DNA from: Carallia brachiata
Taxonomy: Eukaryota; Streptophyta; Magnoliopsida; Malpighiales; Rhizophoraceae
Assembly: GCA_021464245.1 (NCBI GenBank)
Contig: JADCRB010000090.1
Location: forward strand, 860,008-924,007
Length of the DNA: 64,000 nt
Direction of reading: 5' to 3'
The translations under genes were made by a program, and so were the position numbers. Positions 22,361 through 35,522 of this stretch are shown here, piece by piece; position 1 is the stretch's first letter, and every line of letters starts with the position of its first letter. The notes under the pieces are model-generated. The model worked only from the letters and a program-made list of their open reading frames with translations, ran no database searches and was not told where the DNA came from.

Positions 22361-25071
22361 ATGGCGGCAATTCTATCGCTCCCTCAAAACCCACTCGCCA
22401 AAACCAAGTTGCTTCCTCTTCATTACCCATCTTCCCCTTTTAAGGTACTCAACTTTTTTTTTTTTTTTAATTTTCCATTGTGTAATATAAAATGAGAAGT
22501 GAAACAAAAAAAAAAAAGACAATTACTTATGTTGTTGTTGCAGGGAAACCTTGGAAGCTTGAAGGCGAAGCCGCAAAGCACCGTGCTTTTCGCACTGTGC
22601 TTCATTTTAGAGGAAGAAACCTAAACTCACTAGTGGTAGTGGTGGCTAAACAAGCCGGTGGTGCGGTGGGAGTTGTGGGGGGCGGCGGCGGCGGCGGCGG
22701 TGGTTCGGTGTTGAATGGACGGTTCAGGCTGGACAATCTGGGGCCGCAGCCTGGGTCGAGGAAGAAAGGGAAGAGAAAGGGGAGAGGCATAGCCGCTGGT
22801 CAAGGAAACAGTTGTGGGTTTGGCATGAGGGGCCAGAAATCTCGCTCTGGTCCCGGCGTTCGGAAAGGTTTTGAAGGTGGCCAAATGCCCCTCTACCGCC
22901 GTATCCCCAAGTTGCGGGGCATCGCCGGAGGTATCCATTTTTGTTTTCTTTTCCCTTTGTTATTCTTATTATTATTAGCTTTTTGATGAAAATGGTTGCA
23001 TTTGTTCACTTTCCCTATTAGATTTTTGTGAGGATTTTCAGTTCTGCTCAACTAAGTGTTCATCCCCAATTAACATGAATTGGGTTCATTTATATGAATG
23101 TATTTTCGCTGTTCTGTTCTGTTTTTGAGCTTCAGATAGTGTTCAGGTAGAGTTGTGTTAAATCCTGTGGCTTTTTTGAGTTTATAATTGTAATGATTGC
23201 AACAATTAATTCAGCAGTGAAATTTTCTGTTAATTTGATAAGAAGTTCAGGATTGAGCTATTTTCTGAGACGGAATACCAGGTTCTAATAATCTAAATAT
23301 GCTACAATTGACCAGTACTGCTTCTATTTAGCATAATCTTTGGAATGCACTTTTAAAGCTTGAATTTTGGGCTGGGAGAAAGAGGGGCTAGGAATGGCAT
23401 CATCTTTTGCACTGTTTATGTGATTGTAATTTATGGTCTCTGGCGGGCATTAGTCATGATTCAGGCTTCGCTTGTGTTCTTCAAAGAGAGGCTGGTGTTT
23501 TGTAATGTGGGGATTGCCAAGGGAGCAAAACAGGAGGACCAATTGAGGATTCATGTTTGGGACTGCTTTTTTCTTACTTTTGATCTCTAGTCTATCAAAT
23601 AAATGAGTCATCTTACCTCCCCTCTAAAGCTACTAAACCATTGGGAGCTACTGGAATGTCTTGTGGGACAAAGGCTGCAGCTATCATGCAACCTTATCAT
23701 CATAACATGTTTACACATTGTAATTCATAATTATAAGCAAATTTTTAATCTTGAATGTTGATGCCATAAGTGATGTTATCTAAAGTAGTTAGCCTGAATG
23801 GACATAACCCAACTTTTAATATTGAAAGTAGTGGTTCAAGAGCATCTTCAGACTCTGGTAGAAATTCATTGACCCTGACCTCACGTTTTATAATGTTGAC
23901 TTAAAATTAGAGTTTTGCTTTCTCTTTCAAAGAGAGTGACATGAGTATTCTGCAACAAGATAAGAAACTTGAGGCCATGGGACTGCATATGGAGTGTTTA
24001 AGGGCACTTGAGTGCATTATCATTCCTGAGCTGTGTTTCTTCATTCATTTTATTTGTCCTGACTTGCTTCTTTTTTTTTCCGTTTTGTGAAGGTATGTCT
24101 GCAGGATTACCTAAATATGTCCCTGTGAACTTGAAAGACATAGCACAGGCAGGATTTCAGGAGGGGGAAGAGGTGTCACTAGAGAGTTTAAAACAAAGGG
24201 GTTTGATCAATCCATCAGGAAGAGAAAGAAGACTCCCTCTCAAGGTAGATTCTGTATTTCCGTGAACAAATGGTCCTATGTTTTGCCATTACAGCTATAT
24301 TTTATAACTGCTACAAATATGTGGTGCTTTAGAAACTCAAGATCTTCAAAAAATTTGATAAATATATCAATTGCAGGGACGTACTTCACGGTTCTCTGCA
24401 TATAATAAGCTTGAAAAATTCTGCATATGTGTCGTATGCAGTCCATTAATATATGCAACCTAAAGCGAGCACAATTGAAGATGTACTTAAATATTAAGAT
24501 TATCCGCCAGTTTTACATTTCTTTCAATATAACTGAACGATATAGTAAAATGAATGGATCTTGTGTTGTCTGGTTCTGCTTATAATAGCTTCCATTCGGT
24601 TTTTTATTTTCTTGGGTGATTGGGTAAGCAAAAAATTCTTAGTTGTAAGGCTCGCGATGAAGGCTATCATTGTTTGACAGACAGTTATCTCTTCCCTCAT
24701 TGGCTCAGTTCACTCGTTTACATAGGTTAGGAAGACTGCAATCAAGTACAGATGTTATATAATTATTAGCAATTGCATCAGAAAAAGAATGGCTAATATT
24801 GCTCTTGTGGAATTAATGATTGGGAATGGCCCAATTTTTATGCATTCAGGTTCTGGGTGATGGGGAGCTAAGCACGAAGCTGAACTTCAAGGCTCATGCC
24901 TTTTCAGCAGCAGCGAAGGAGAAGCTAGAGGCTGCTGGCTGCTCCATTGCAGTATTACCTGGTAGAAAGAAGTGGGTGAAACCATCAGTTGCTAAGAATC
25001 TTGCTCGAGCTGAAGAATACTTTGCTAAAAAACGAGCCGCAGCTGCTGAATCTGAGACAGCCTCCGCTTGA
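22361..25071 (+). CDS. RPL15: Plastid large-subunit ribosomal protein L15 (uL15c), nuclear-encoded
   Basis: Exons are 22361-22444, 22558 (or 22544) to 22930, 24093-24244 and 24850-25071, about 276 residues. Residues 1 to about 75 are a Ser/Leu/Lys-rich chloroplast transit peptide starting [16 protein letters not shown], followed by a Gly tract coded by a (GGC)n run at 22680-22703. The mature part is uL15: [64 protein letters not shown] and [15 protein letters not shown]. It joins the 50S subunit in the stroma, near the peptidyl-transferase periphery. Oddity: the natural-looking acceptor CAG at 22543 puts exon 2 out of frame and meets TAA at 22622. The in-frame choice is an AG at 22556-22557. 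The mature protein is intact and the length matches the plant family. Confidence 0.92.
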
Positions 25072-26210
25072 GCCCTTTGCCTTAAGGTGTAAACATAGCA
25101 CATGCATTTCAGGTTTTTTTTTTTTTTTGGTTTTTGGTTTTCTGGTCAAGTAATTTTTGAGCTTTTGTTGAGGTAAATTGTCTCAACCATTACACTTAAG
25201 TTGGAACCTTTCACTCTTTCTTATATATGATTAAGATGGAGGATGACAAGGCTTCTCCACGTCCTGAAGACAATGGGGCAGAACCAAGAAAAAAAAAAGG
25301 TCAACAATTTTGTGTTTCTGAAAGTAAATAAAAAAATTACTCCCAACTAGATGTAAGAAAAATAATGAAGTGAAACAACTTGATTAGAAGACTTGACATT
25401 GATACGGAAACATGTGCACGCTTACAAAATTGTAAATAAAATTTAAGAAATTTGACCGCAATGTGAGAGGAGTTTGGGGGTAAATTCATATGTAGTTATG
25501 CGTTTAGCTATCTATTTTATGATATGTGCTCTTTTATATATATATAAGGCTCGATATTATGTGAAACTGAAATTTGACATTGCATGTCTTGCACCTGAAG
25601 AAAATTTTATGAAATTGTCCTAGTAATGCATCTTTTTTATGAAGACATTAAATTAGGATGTCAATACGTAATTTTTAGCTCGGGCTATAGGTTATAACTA
25701 TGCTCTTCTTTTGATTAATAACGTCTCGAATGTACACAATCGTTTTGCATGTCTGTAGAAACAATGTCTAAGCAACACAACACACTGGTGTTAGAGATCT
25801 TAATTTGTTCTTTTAAATAAGTGCTGTGAATATGATTAGTTAGTTTGATAAAAACAGAATAAACAAAAAAAAAAAAAAAAGCTTCAACAAGACAAAAGGA
25901 ACAGCATTTTGCACTAAGTGACGGAACATAGAAAAAGGCATACGATGGTTCTCCCACCGGATTGTGCTTGTCGGCATGTGGCCTCCCTCCCAGAGATTGC
26001 ATTGGGGGGTAATTTTTCTTCATTGATTTAATTAATTATAAGTTTATTTATCATTAATTAACCATTAAATATCTCAATGGAGGAAATAGGACAGAAACTT
26101 TGGGTGTATTTGTTATCCAAACGAAAAAACTTCCCCTTTTTATATTCAATGTTTTGTATTCTAATCTTCATAAAGAGGACTGCAGAGTTTATGACAACCC
26201 AGAGAACTAT

Positions 26211-26287
26211 ATTAGCAATAATAACTATATTAACACGATAATTTTTGTATAATTCACAAATTTCTTGCATGAACAATTATCAACCAT
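26211..26287 (+). repeat. Direct repeat, unit 1 (partner 26440-26508)
   Basis: Both units contain an ATATYAACACSATAATTT block, then GTATAATTC, then TTTCTTGCATGAACAATTAT. They lie about 220 bases apart in the same orientation, consistent with an old tandem duplication. Confidence 0.7.
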
Positions 26288-26439
26288 TTAAATTATTATA
26301 TTAATTTGAGTTCACGAACTCCATCCTGAATCTGATACATGCATTTCGCACTATTGTATTTTTCCAACAAAATCTATGTTTACAAATTATCTTTTATTTT
26401 AAGTTTATAAAATAAAGAGCTATATCAATAATAATTATA

Positions 26440-26508
26440 AAAATAATTATATCAACACCATAATTTCCGTATAATTCTAATATTTCTTGCATGAACAATT
26501 ATCAATCA
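26440..26508 (+). repeat. Direct repeat, unit 2 (partner 26211-26287)
   Basis: Second unit, about 80-85% identical by eye, with the run TTTCTTGCATGAACAATTAT fully conserved. Confidence 0.7.
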
Positions 26509-28377
26509 AGTAATTGTTTAAAATACACAACTTGCAATTTTTTAACATAAAGATACAAATTATCTTTTTGCTAGGAAATTGACTCACAGTCTCCATTTTA
26601 CCTTTGTAGCTTGGATGAAGTTCGATTTAGTTCTTATACTTATAAAGATTGGATCAATTGAGTAAGTCATTTTCATATTCAAATGAAAGCCACCCTTAGT
26701 CCCAAGTTTATCGCATATTTTAGATTGTTATTTTCGATCATAACAAACATGAATATTAAGAAAATGATAGAACCATAAAATTTAATTTTTTTAAGAATTT
26801 TGTAACTGTGATTGTGAAATATATTTTTTATTTCTACTCATGCCATTAAGAAAAAAATATTTACGTGCTTTATCACATGAACTCGCATTATCCATTTAAT
26901 AAAATTTAGTCTCAATTGCCTCCATCTTTACAAATTTAAGAATTAAATTGGCTCTTATATTAGACTTCATCTAATATATGGATGGAATTAATAGTTTGGG
27001 GACTTTTGCTTACTTTTTTAAAATATATTTTTTTAACTTTTCTATTTCTATTTTTCATAAAAATGTAAAATACGTGTTTTGTTTGATAAAGAAAGGAGTG
27101 TCTATTTTTTTAAAAAGAATTGCTGAGAAGGAAATTATGTTAGGCCGACTTAAAAGAATCATGAAAAGAAAAAAAATATAGGTCGTTTTGTAAATTTTCT
27201 CAAAAAATAGATAATTGGATTTTTTTTTAAAAAAATTTCATTCGTTTAGTAGACATATTTTTTACTGTTTTCATTTTATAAAAGCGTCTTCTTTCTAAAA
27301 AATTTCCCCCATTATAGTAACGTTATATGATGAAAACAAGAAAAAATACAAAGAAAAGAATAAAATTACGTAAATACGATTAATGAAACAAACAAAAATC
27401 ACGCAATTAATTTTACATTATCTATTAATATATCTAATTTTTTTCTTTTAAAAAAATTAGTGGTCAAATAAGGGCTAAACTACATTAGTAAAAAAAAAAA
27501 TCTTCTGAAATTTTTTTAAATTATAATTTTAAAAAATATTAAGTATATTTAAAATAATATTAAATATATTTACAATTTAATTTATATTAAAATAAACAAA
27601 AAAAAAATAGCCGCTATATGGTCAAATTATTTGGCCACGTGACGGTGTCTTTCTTCCTTTTTAAATTTAATATCTGTTAATAATCCAACAGTCAAATTAT
27701 ATTTATTTATTTAAAAAAAACTTCTAATACAGAAAAAAATATTTTCAAGATCTCCCAACGAATTTTTTAATTAATTAATAAATATCCGAAAAGGATATTT
27801 AGCAGAACGGAAGTAGAAATTATTGCGGGCTGCAGGCGGCGTGACTGTGTCAGGCGGACCACGTTCTGTAACATTGTTTCCATCGCCACGTGTCAATTAG
27901 AGAAAGGGAGTCCGCATCGCGATCTAGAAGAGCCGCTTCACGCGCAAGACCTTCACATTTGTGGTCTGGATTAGCTATTTTTACTTTTTTACTAAAAAAA
28001 TATGAAAAAGTTTAAATCAATTGGACATTTGTAATTTATGCAATAAATGAATGTACGATATTTTTATATTTATTTATAATATTTTATATTATATGAATAA
28101 TATTTTTATAATATATAAAATGTATAATAAGATAATATAAAATGGTAAAAATTTTGTACATATTATTTAAAAGATTTTTAGTGTGCAATACAATACGTTT
28201 TATGTTGTATAAAATTGTATTACATACATTTATATTTATAGAATTGTGCCTCTATATAGCCATTAAAAAATAATTAAGAATGATTATTTATAACAATTAA
28301 TTTATTAATATTATATTAGAAAGAATTGCCGAAATTAACTATCACCTCATCCAAAATTTCTTTTTTTTCCTAAAAGT

Positions 28378-28702
28378 TAATATATAAAAATATCATAAAT
28401 TTTATGTAAAGTAATAAATTTATCACTAATTTTATTTAACATAATAAATATAGCACGTAATAATTTTATATAAATAGAATATATCAATTTCGATAACAGA
28501 TTTATATAAATATATTTATTTCGATAATATGATAATTATATAAATTAATACCACATCATCAAAATAAATAAATTTTATTCAAAAAATTTTACAGTGTGTT
28601 AGATTTATTACTTTAAATAAAATTAATTTTAGATTTATTAATTTTTAAAATTAATATTAAATTTGATATTTTAAATAAATTAATACTATTTTTGTATATT
28701 AA
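28378..28702. mobile_element. AT-rich inverted-repeat MITE, second copy of the 8632-8900 family
   Basis: The left end TTAATATATAAAAATATCAT and the inverse of the right end (TTAATATACAAAAATAGTAT) pair as terminal repeats. Interior words match 8632-8900. No ORF. Confidence 0.7.
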
Positions 28703-29453
28703 TTTTTTTAATTGTAATATAGATCTCAGACTAAAAAAATAATAATTAAATAAAGTAACAATTTTCTGGAAGGAAGCGCGAATGGGTGCTAAAATGGACG
28801 ACATTTATCCAGGGGGCACCGCCGTAGTAAAATTTTTCTCATGAAAGTTTTTTATTTATTAACCACTATTTTATAATTAAGATTTAATTTAAGGGATTTA
28901 ATCTTTAGATTTTATTAAACATCTAAGCTCCAATCAGATTTTCTAAGTCAGATTTCAAGGAAATGACAGCCAATCTTTATTGGCTACGGGACCGACAAAG
29001 CAAAAATTCAAACCTAAACTAACGGTATAAAAATATGTGAAATCATTATCTTAACTACTCTGCGGATTTCGATTCAAAGTTAGAAAGTAAAATGTAATAG
29101 TTTTTGACTGAAAAAAAATTACATTAATATATTTTAATTTGTTACATAAATTCGATACATATAACAAAATTACAAGGAGAACGTAATATCTTATATCTAA
29201 TTTGGTTCAAAGGACCGATAATTAATAGAAAGTACAGAGTTCTTTCGATGAGAAAACAAATCTAATTGAAGATAGATTTATCTAAAATTGAGATCTTAAA
29301 CAAATTAATTTCATTCAAATAAATCTGTTTACGACAGCATCAACTACACATTAACATATTTATTATAAAAATCGACTGAATATATCCGACAATAATTTCT
29401 TTCGTATGTAATCTACGGAAATATACTACAAATCCTAAATACAATAAAACATC
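28703..29453. other. Intergenic, no gene seen
   Basis: AT-rich; no coding or structural signal noted. The last 10 bases are the target duplication of the next element. Confidence 0.5.
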
Positions 29454-29766
29454 GGGATAACTAATTTTTTAGACCTAAACCTTTGTGATTTTTTCTATTT
29501 GAAACTTAAACCTTTTAAGTTTTCTATTTAAGGTCTAAACCTTTATTTTTTTTTCTATTCAAGTCCTTTTACAGTAAAACCGTTAATTTTTCCGTTAACT
29601 TTAATCCTATTTCCGTTAGATCTAACGGAAAAGTTAACGGTAAATCATATAAAAGGACTTGAATAGAAAAAAAAATAAAGGTTAAACTTTAAATAAAAAA
29701 CTTAAAAGGTTTAGACTTCAAATAGAAAAAATCACAAAAGTTTAATCCTAAAAAATTGATTATCCC
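29454..29766. mobile_element. 313-bp MULE-type MITE with perfect 10-bp target duplication
   Basis: The two halves are near-perfect inverted repeats of roughly 135 bases each, starting GGGATAA and ending TTATCCC. The flanks carry the exact direct repeat ATAAAACATC at 29444-29453 and 29767-29776. Very long arms and a 9-11 bp duplication are the Mutator-like signature. There is no coding capacity. A relative of nearly the same length lies at 58260-58573. Confidence 0.9.
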
Positions 29767-30040
29767 ATAAAACATCTATCGCAAAATACAACAGCCAAAC
29801 ACATCCTATGACCCTTTCCAAAGTGCAGCCATAAAACTGATCCAAAATATAAATGGAACAGGACCGTTCCCAGTGCCATCCTTTCTTTTCTCTTACTTCT
29901 CCAAACGTAAAACAGCTCTCGCTCTCTGCTTTCTCCTCTTCAGTTCTATTTCCTCTTTCTTTCTCTCTTTCTTTTTATATATTTTTTTTCACTTTCCATT
30001 TGCTAATTTTAGCAATTTTGTATTATATTCCACTCTGCTT

Positions 30041-30064
30041 AGAGAGAGAGAGAGAGAGAGAGAG
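30041..30064 (+). repeat. (AG)12 tract in the leader of the 30422 gene
   Basis: Clean AG repeat about 360 bases before the ATG, near the likely transcription start. It is a candidate GAGA-factor site like those before JAGGED and the 59562 ORF. Confidence 0.85.
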
Positions 30065-30421
30065 CAGCTGTACAGCTTAGAAGAACCATTTCTTCAGGTT
30101 ACGTTCTCTCTGTTTTTTTTTTTTGAAGCATTTTCTTTTCAAATTTATTTATTTCAGATATTTCCGTTATTTTCCTCCGCTTTTTTTTTTTTCTGTTTGA
30201 TTTTTGGTTGATTCGAATTATTACTTGCAAAATTTATTAAATTATTACTGTTAGATCTGCTGTTACAGGGAAATAAGGATGAAGTTTAAATTTTTGTTGA
30301 TTTTTTTTTCTGGTTATTTTGCAGGAATTTTTGTTGATAGAAGAGATTTTTTTTTTTTTGGAAGAAATTAATTACTAGAAAATAACAAAAAAAAGAAAAA
30401 AAAGAAAGTAAAACAAACAAG

Positions 30422-31442
30422 ATGAAACACCGTGTGATCCATCAGAGCGCTTTCTCCACCTGTGAAGAGATGCCCGGACCCGTTACCGTTTCCTTGTCGG
30501 ATCGCAGAGACCCGGTGGTTTGCCCCAAGCCCAGGCGCCTCACGATTTCAAACACGGCCGCCGTCACCGACCACCTCAGATTGCAGCTCAGGTAGGAAAT
30601 TTCTTCTGTTGTTTTCTATTTTATTTTATTTTATTCGAAATATTCCGTCTGGTATCAAATTGCAAAATTTTGAATTTTTTTCTCTTTTTTTTTTGTGTTT
30701 AAAAAAATGTAAAAATGCTTTGAAATTACATGAATTTCAGCTGCCAGGCGGAGCTTTGTGATTCAAAGGCAGGGCTTGATGCTTTGGATGCCATCCTCAC
30801 AAAGGTAATTGAAAATTTCCATTTCTCTAATTTTGTTTTAGCTTTTTTTTTTCTTGCTTTTGTTTTTTTTTTTTTTTTAAATTGTTGGTGTTCATGAATT
30901 TGTTAGCTTCATTTTTTATTAATTGTTGTTAGGATTCAAGAACAAAAATTTAAAAAAAAAAAGAATTGGAGCGTGGTCCCATTAATAATGTTACCAAGTT
31001 AGGGAATTGGAGCATCCATGAACATTTGGTTCCTTCTGTTTGAATGATTCAGAGTCTTGCTTACATAGGTTTGTTGTGATCATGGAAGAAGTTGTTAGGG
31101 TTGTGTGATGATCTGTTGTGGGTGTGATATCTGCTGCAGGGTGGTGTTTATGATGTGGAACAACCATGCACACCAGTAGCCTCGTCGCCCCCATTTTTTT
31201 GCGGGTCACCGCCGAGCAGAGTAGCTAACCCATTAATTCACGATGCTCGATTTGGGGATGAGAAACTCTCCCCTTTCTCGCCTGTCACACCGATCCCACC
31301 TCCATCAGGCGCGTCATCATCTCCCACGAAGAAGGGAGGCTGCGTTTGGGCAAATTTTGGGAACAAACCAGCAGTGAGAATTGAGGGATTTGATTGCCTT
31401 GATAGGGATAGCAGAAATTGCAGCATCCCTGCTTTGGCTTAG
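30422..31442 (+). CDS. Conserved plant protein of unknown function (At1g13390/At1g68490-like)
   Basis: Three exons, 30422-30591, 30741-30804 and 31140-31442, in phase, give 178 residues. It starts MKHRVIHQSAFSTCEEMPG, continues DPVVCPKPRRL, then AELCDSKAGLDALDAILTK, and ends with VASSPPFFCGSPPSRVANPL, DARFGDEKLSPFSP and RIEGFDCLDRDSRNCSIPALA. This string of short conserved islands in a Pro/Ser-rich, largely disordered chain is one I recall from a small plant-only family. Members are sometimes labelled translocase SecA-like in databases, which the sequence does not support. There is no signal peptide or membrane span. Function is unknown; no partner is implied by neighbours. The 5' leader is long and holds an AG microsatellite. 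Confidence 0.85.
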
Positions 31443-34400
31443 AATTCCCCCATGTCTGATCAAACAAACATGTGAAAAGGTACATAGCTAAAAGAGGAGC
31501 TAATACAGAAATCACAGAAAGCTTTGGTAGTACGAGATGAATTTTGAACATTCTCATGAGAGGGAAAGTGAGGGATGATCCCTTTGCTGATGTAAATATG
31601 CCTATAAGGTTTTCCCAAGGCTGTAATCAAAGACGTGTCCTTTGTAAGTATAGCTTGGCGTTGTTGCCAAAAATAAGTGAAGGGTTTTCTTTGTTTTTTT
31701 TTTTTTTTGTGGAAATTTGCTTTGAGCTTTGAGGAAATGGCTCTATCTCTAGTGAGGATGCCAAGATTTTCTTCTTGTATTCTTTTGTAGTCCCTGAACT
31801 CCTAGAAGTGGCTTGTGAAGGGAAAATTTGTACAAAAATCCTAGTTGTTGTGTTCTTCAATAGTCAATCACAATGTGAATATATTTTTTTTTGTGCCAAT
31901 TTTTTGAGCAAATTTGCCCTTTTGCTTTGCTCACTCAATTCTTTTGAGTTCAAACCTCTAAAAGCAAGAATATAGTGTGATTATGATGCATTGAAATTCG
32001 CTTGTGAATCACGCCAATCTCTGCTAAAAGTAGGGCTAGCGTTGCCAATGACTTCTTTGTCGGTATCTCCTCTGTATGGAAACACCAAAGATTTTGCCTG
32101 GCAAAACAGCATCCACCCTACCATGCAAAAAGTTTTTCTGCATGATAAAAGACGAAGGAATCCACATGATGGGTCGTCTTCATTTGCATAGAAAAGGGAA
32201 GCTTCTAGGGTTTAGCTTTCATCATTGAATTTTCATTTTTTTTAATTTTAAATTTTTAAACGAGATCCTCTCCCAATATTTTATGCTTTGGGCATGAGAG
32301 CATCCGAGGACCACCTACGTGAGCGTGTCCTTGTTGGGCTATATCAACTTGGATTTGATTCAATTTGAATTGGACACGAAACAAAATCAGTTAGTATTTG
32401 AATTTTCAATTGATGGTGAAGTCAGGTTTGTAATTATCCCATCCATTGTTGTAATATGGTGATTAGGCAATTCGTATGTATTATAGAGTCATGATTTAAT
32501 TTTTGTCATAATATTTAGTAAAATTAAACGTAGATATACTTTTGCTTAATTATGGGAGTGATTTAACAACTTCAAAAATTTATCCTTCTAGAAATTTGGT
32601 AGAGTAACCCTTATTTACTAAACGTGATGAAAGCGGCGCTATCCTCCTTAACAAGGCTGTGTGATGCTACTTAAGCTTGCCTATTTCACTGGCCAAATAA
32701 AGTTCTTTGCAATTGTATTTTACATGGTGCAATCACCAAGATTTACCTGACGAGCCATTGACTCTTTTCTTATAAATTCCGAAGCTTTATCTTCAAATCC
32801 CTCGTTAAAAACTCAAGAAATTCTTCACAGTAATTTATGATTTTTTTGTACCTCATTGGCTCTTCATTATTGTTAGTATTATAATTTTTTTGACGCCAAC
32901 TCATTGGCTTTTTACAAAGCTTGAGATGCATTACCAACTAAAAAAAAAAAAGGTTTTTTGCAAATTATACAACCTTTGAGATTTGAGTTTGTCGTGGATT
33001 CTCTAATTTTTTTTAAATACAAAAAAAAGCCTCGTAGATATATCAATCACAACATATATCAATCATAACATCTGTGGATTCTCTAATTTTGCATCTTATG
33101 ATATCAGCAAATCAAATGTTCATACAAAAACACTGCTTATGATTCATTTGTTGAAGGAGTATACCCAATCATGTTGGTATTTTTGTAATTAGGTTGGGTG
33201 AAGTTGCTGTCTAAGTACTGAAGTACAATAAAAGTGTCATTTGGATGCAAAACTTCAAATTCCATTGACAAATAAATCCCGTTGGGTTGGTTTAATATTA
33301 TTGCTCGAGTTTTGGTCCCGATTCAAACAGTTGATGAATCAACAGATGTTTCATGGTTTTGAGACTTGACTTAATCAAAGATGAGGCTCTTCCCCATCTC
33401 AACTCTTTTTTTTGGTTCACTGAAAAACTTATACGGGCCTGTTAAAAAAAAACAAAAAAGACTTATCGGACCATAAATTACACAATAAATTAGTTATTTT
33501 CATTTTCATCATTCCTAAGATTAGAACTTCCGGCTTGTTAGATGTCTCAAAAGTTTTATGTATCAATTGAAGACCTTTGAGGTAGAGGCTAAAAATAGAG
33601 CCGATCAAGAAAGATAAAAAAGAATGAAGACATTAGTCGGTTGGGCTAGATTGATTTGAAATTTGGCGTTCAGCATTAAGCTTAGCCCTTCAGTTGTGCA
33701 AAGTGCAAACCCCCAAAATTAAGGGCTTGAAAGAACTCTTTGAAAAAGGCAAATTTTTACGGCCCCACAAACTGGCAGTAGAGGGAAAAGGCACGTTTCA
33801 GTAGTGGAAAACCGATCAAAAATTAAACTAATTAAACGGGTTGAAGTTCAAGAATCAAAATATTCTCGAGGCCACCAATCTCACAGCACATTAGTAAAGT
33901 TATTTGAGTTTTTGGTGTTAGCAATCAAAGTTCAAATTCTAAAAAGACTAACTAAAAAATATGTAGTTTTGACCGACGTAATTCGGGATTGATTCAAAAT
34001 ATCTAAACAACAAAGTTATATGTACAAACTGGTTAGAAAGTATAGAGGTACATAGTTATTTCGTGTGCACATTATTAATAAATTTATTACACATTAATCT
34101 TAACCGGAAGTTTTATAACCTTCAAAAGTTTTTTTTTTTATTCTTTTCTCATAGTGTGCACACTCTTAAGGTTCATCTCCGATAAACTTATCACTGTTTA
34201 CAGAGTAATTCTATCTCTTTCTGTGTTCTCTATTTGTCTTTCCACGTAATAGTGCTGTGCTCATATTTATATTATCTTGGCAAGTCTACTAAGTGAAAAC
34301 TCTCACCAGTAATTGAGATGAGCTTGAATTTTCAAATTATAGGTATCATATTCAAATATCTAAAGAGGTAAAAATAAAAAATTCTCGAATTAGTTGAAGA

Positions 34401-35522
34401 CAATCGTGGGAAACAATGAACAAAATAAGGGTCGCCTATAAACGAGGAATTCAGCGTAAAAACGTGGTCCAAGAAACCAGCCGTTCCCTCGTTTTTTGGC
34501 TGGCCGTGCAGTTAAGCGGCGGAAAGTGTGGTCTCCTCACAATTCACAAGGTGCGACCTGACTCTTCAAAACAATGAAACACTATAAAATGATAAAGATA
34601 GTAGTACTCTATAGTTTCGACGGGAAGAATTGCATCGTATAAAAATAATAAAATCTTAATGCTTCTTTGAATACTTTGATGGAAATGTTTAATCTCTCCG
34701 AATGTTTCGATAAAAAGTTAAACTCATAATTTTTAACATGACAATAGCCGACTTTTTGTGCTGCCGGATTAGAATTTCCCGTGGTTTCAATTATTTCAAC
34801 TACAAGAAAAGCTAACCCTACCCACTTTGAAGCCGCAAGAGGTGCTGGTAAACGCCAATTTGAAATTTTTTTTTTTTTCAGTGCATTCGGTGCATGCACA
34901 TGCACAAAGGGTGACCCAGAATGTTGTTGCGTTCTCATAGCCGCAATCCCACGGATACGTATGCCCCAAAATTGGATAACCATACGTGGATAGCCCAATT
35001 AAGCTCTTACTCGTGCAGTCTACTGATGGAGTTAAATTCCTTGACACAACAATTAAGATTCAAACTTCCTCTTATCCTGTTACTTTTGGTTTTGTGGGGC
35101 TGCGGCCGGGATCGATCTTGTGCCCAAAACGGCACTATTGTTGGCAGTGCGTTGCCCGAGGCGGGCAAACCGGCGGCTTTTGTTTTTTTTTTTTTTTTTT
35201 TTAAATTCAAACTTTAAATGTATTTAATATTCTCTTAAATATTAACTATTTAAAATTTTTTTTTAAATGCGGCTTAAATTCTGTGGCCAAAAAATCTCGC
35301 AAAAATAATAATCTTGTTACGTGCCCTAATAATAAACTAAGAGATTTATCATTTAAAAAAAAAAACAAATGAGTGGATATTGCTAAACACCACCAAAAAA
35401 AAAAAAAAACATAGAGATCCGACACAAGATTTAATCATTGATTTTTTCTAATAAAAAAAATTTATCATTGATTATTCTATATTTAAAAGCGAAAATATAA
35501 TAACAAATAAGATTGTCCATTT
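31443..35522. other. 3' UTR of the 30422 gene then ~3.6 kb intergenic
   Basis: Probably 3' UTR to about 31970. No gene recognised after it, only short ORFs on both strands. A direct repeat of GTGGATTCTCTAATTTT occurs at about 32994 and 33075. Confidence 0.45.

Larger units (their letters stand above)
25072..28377. other. RPL15 3' UTR then 3.2 kb of AT-rich intergenic DNA
   Basis: No gene recognised. A GC-richer island at 27825-27960 contains a CACGTG G-box at about 27887 but no ORF. Repeated blocks near 26211 and 26440 are listed separately. Confidence 0.5.

Noticed and set aside
22602..22938. Pro-rich minus-strand ORFs
   Set aside because: Shadows of RPL15 exon 2; the Pro run is the antisense of the (GGC)n Gly tract.
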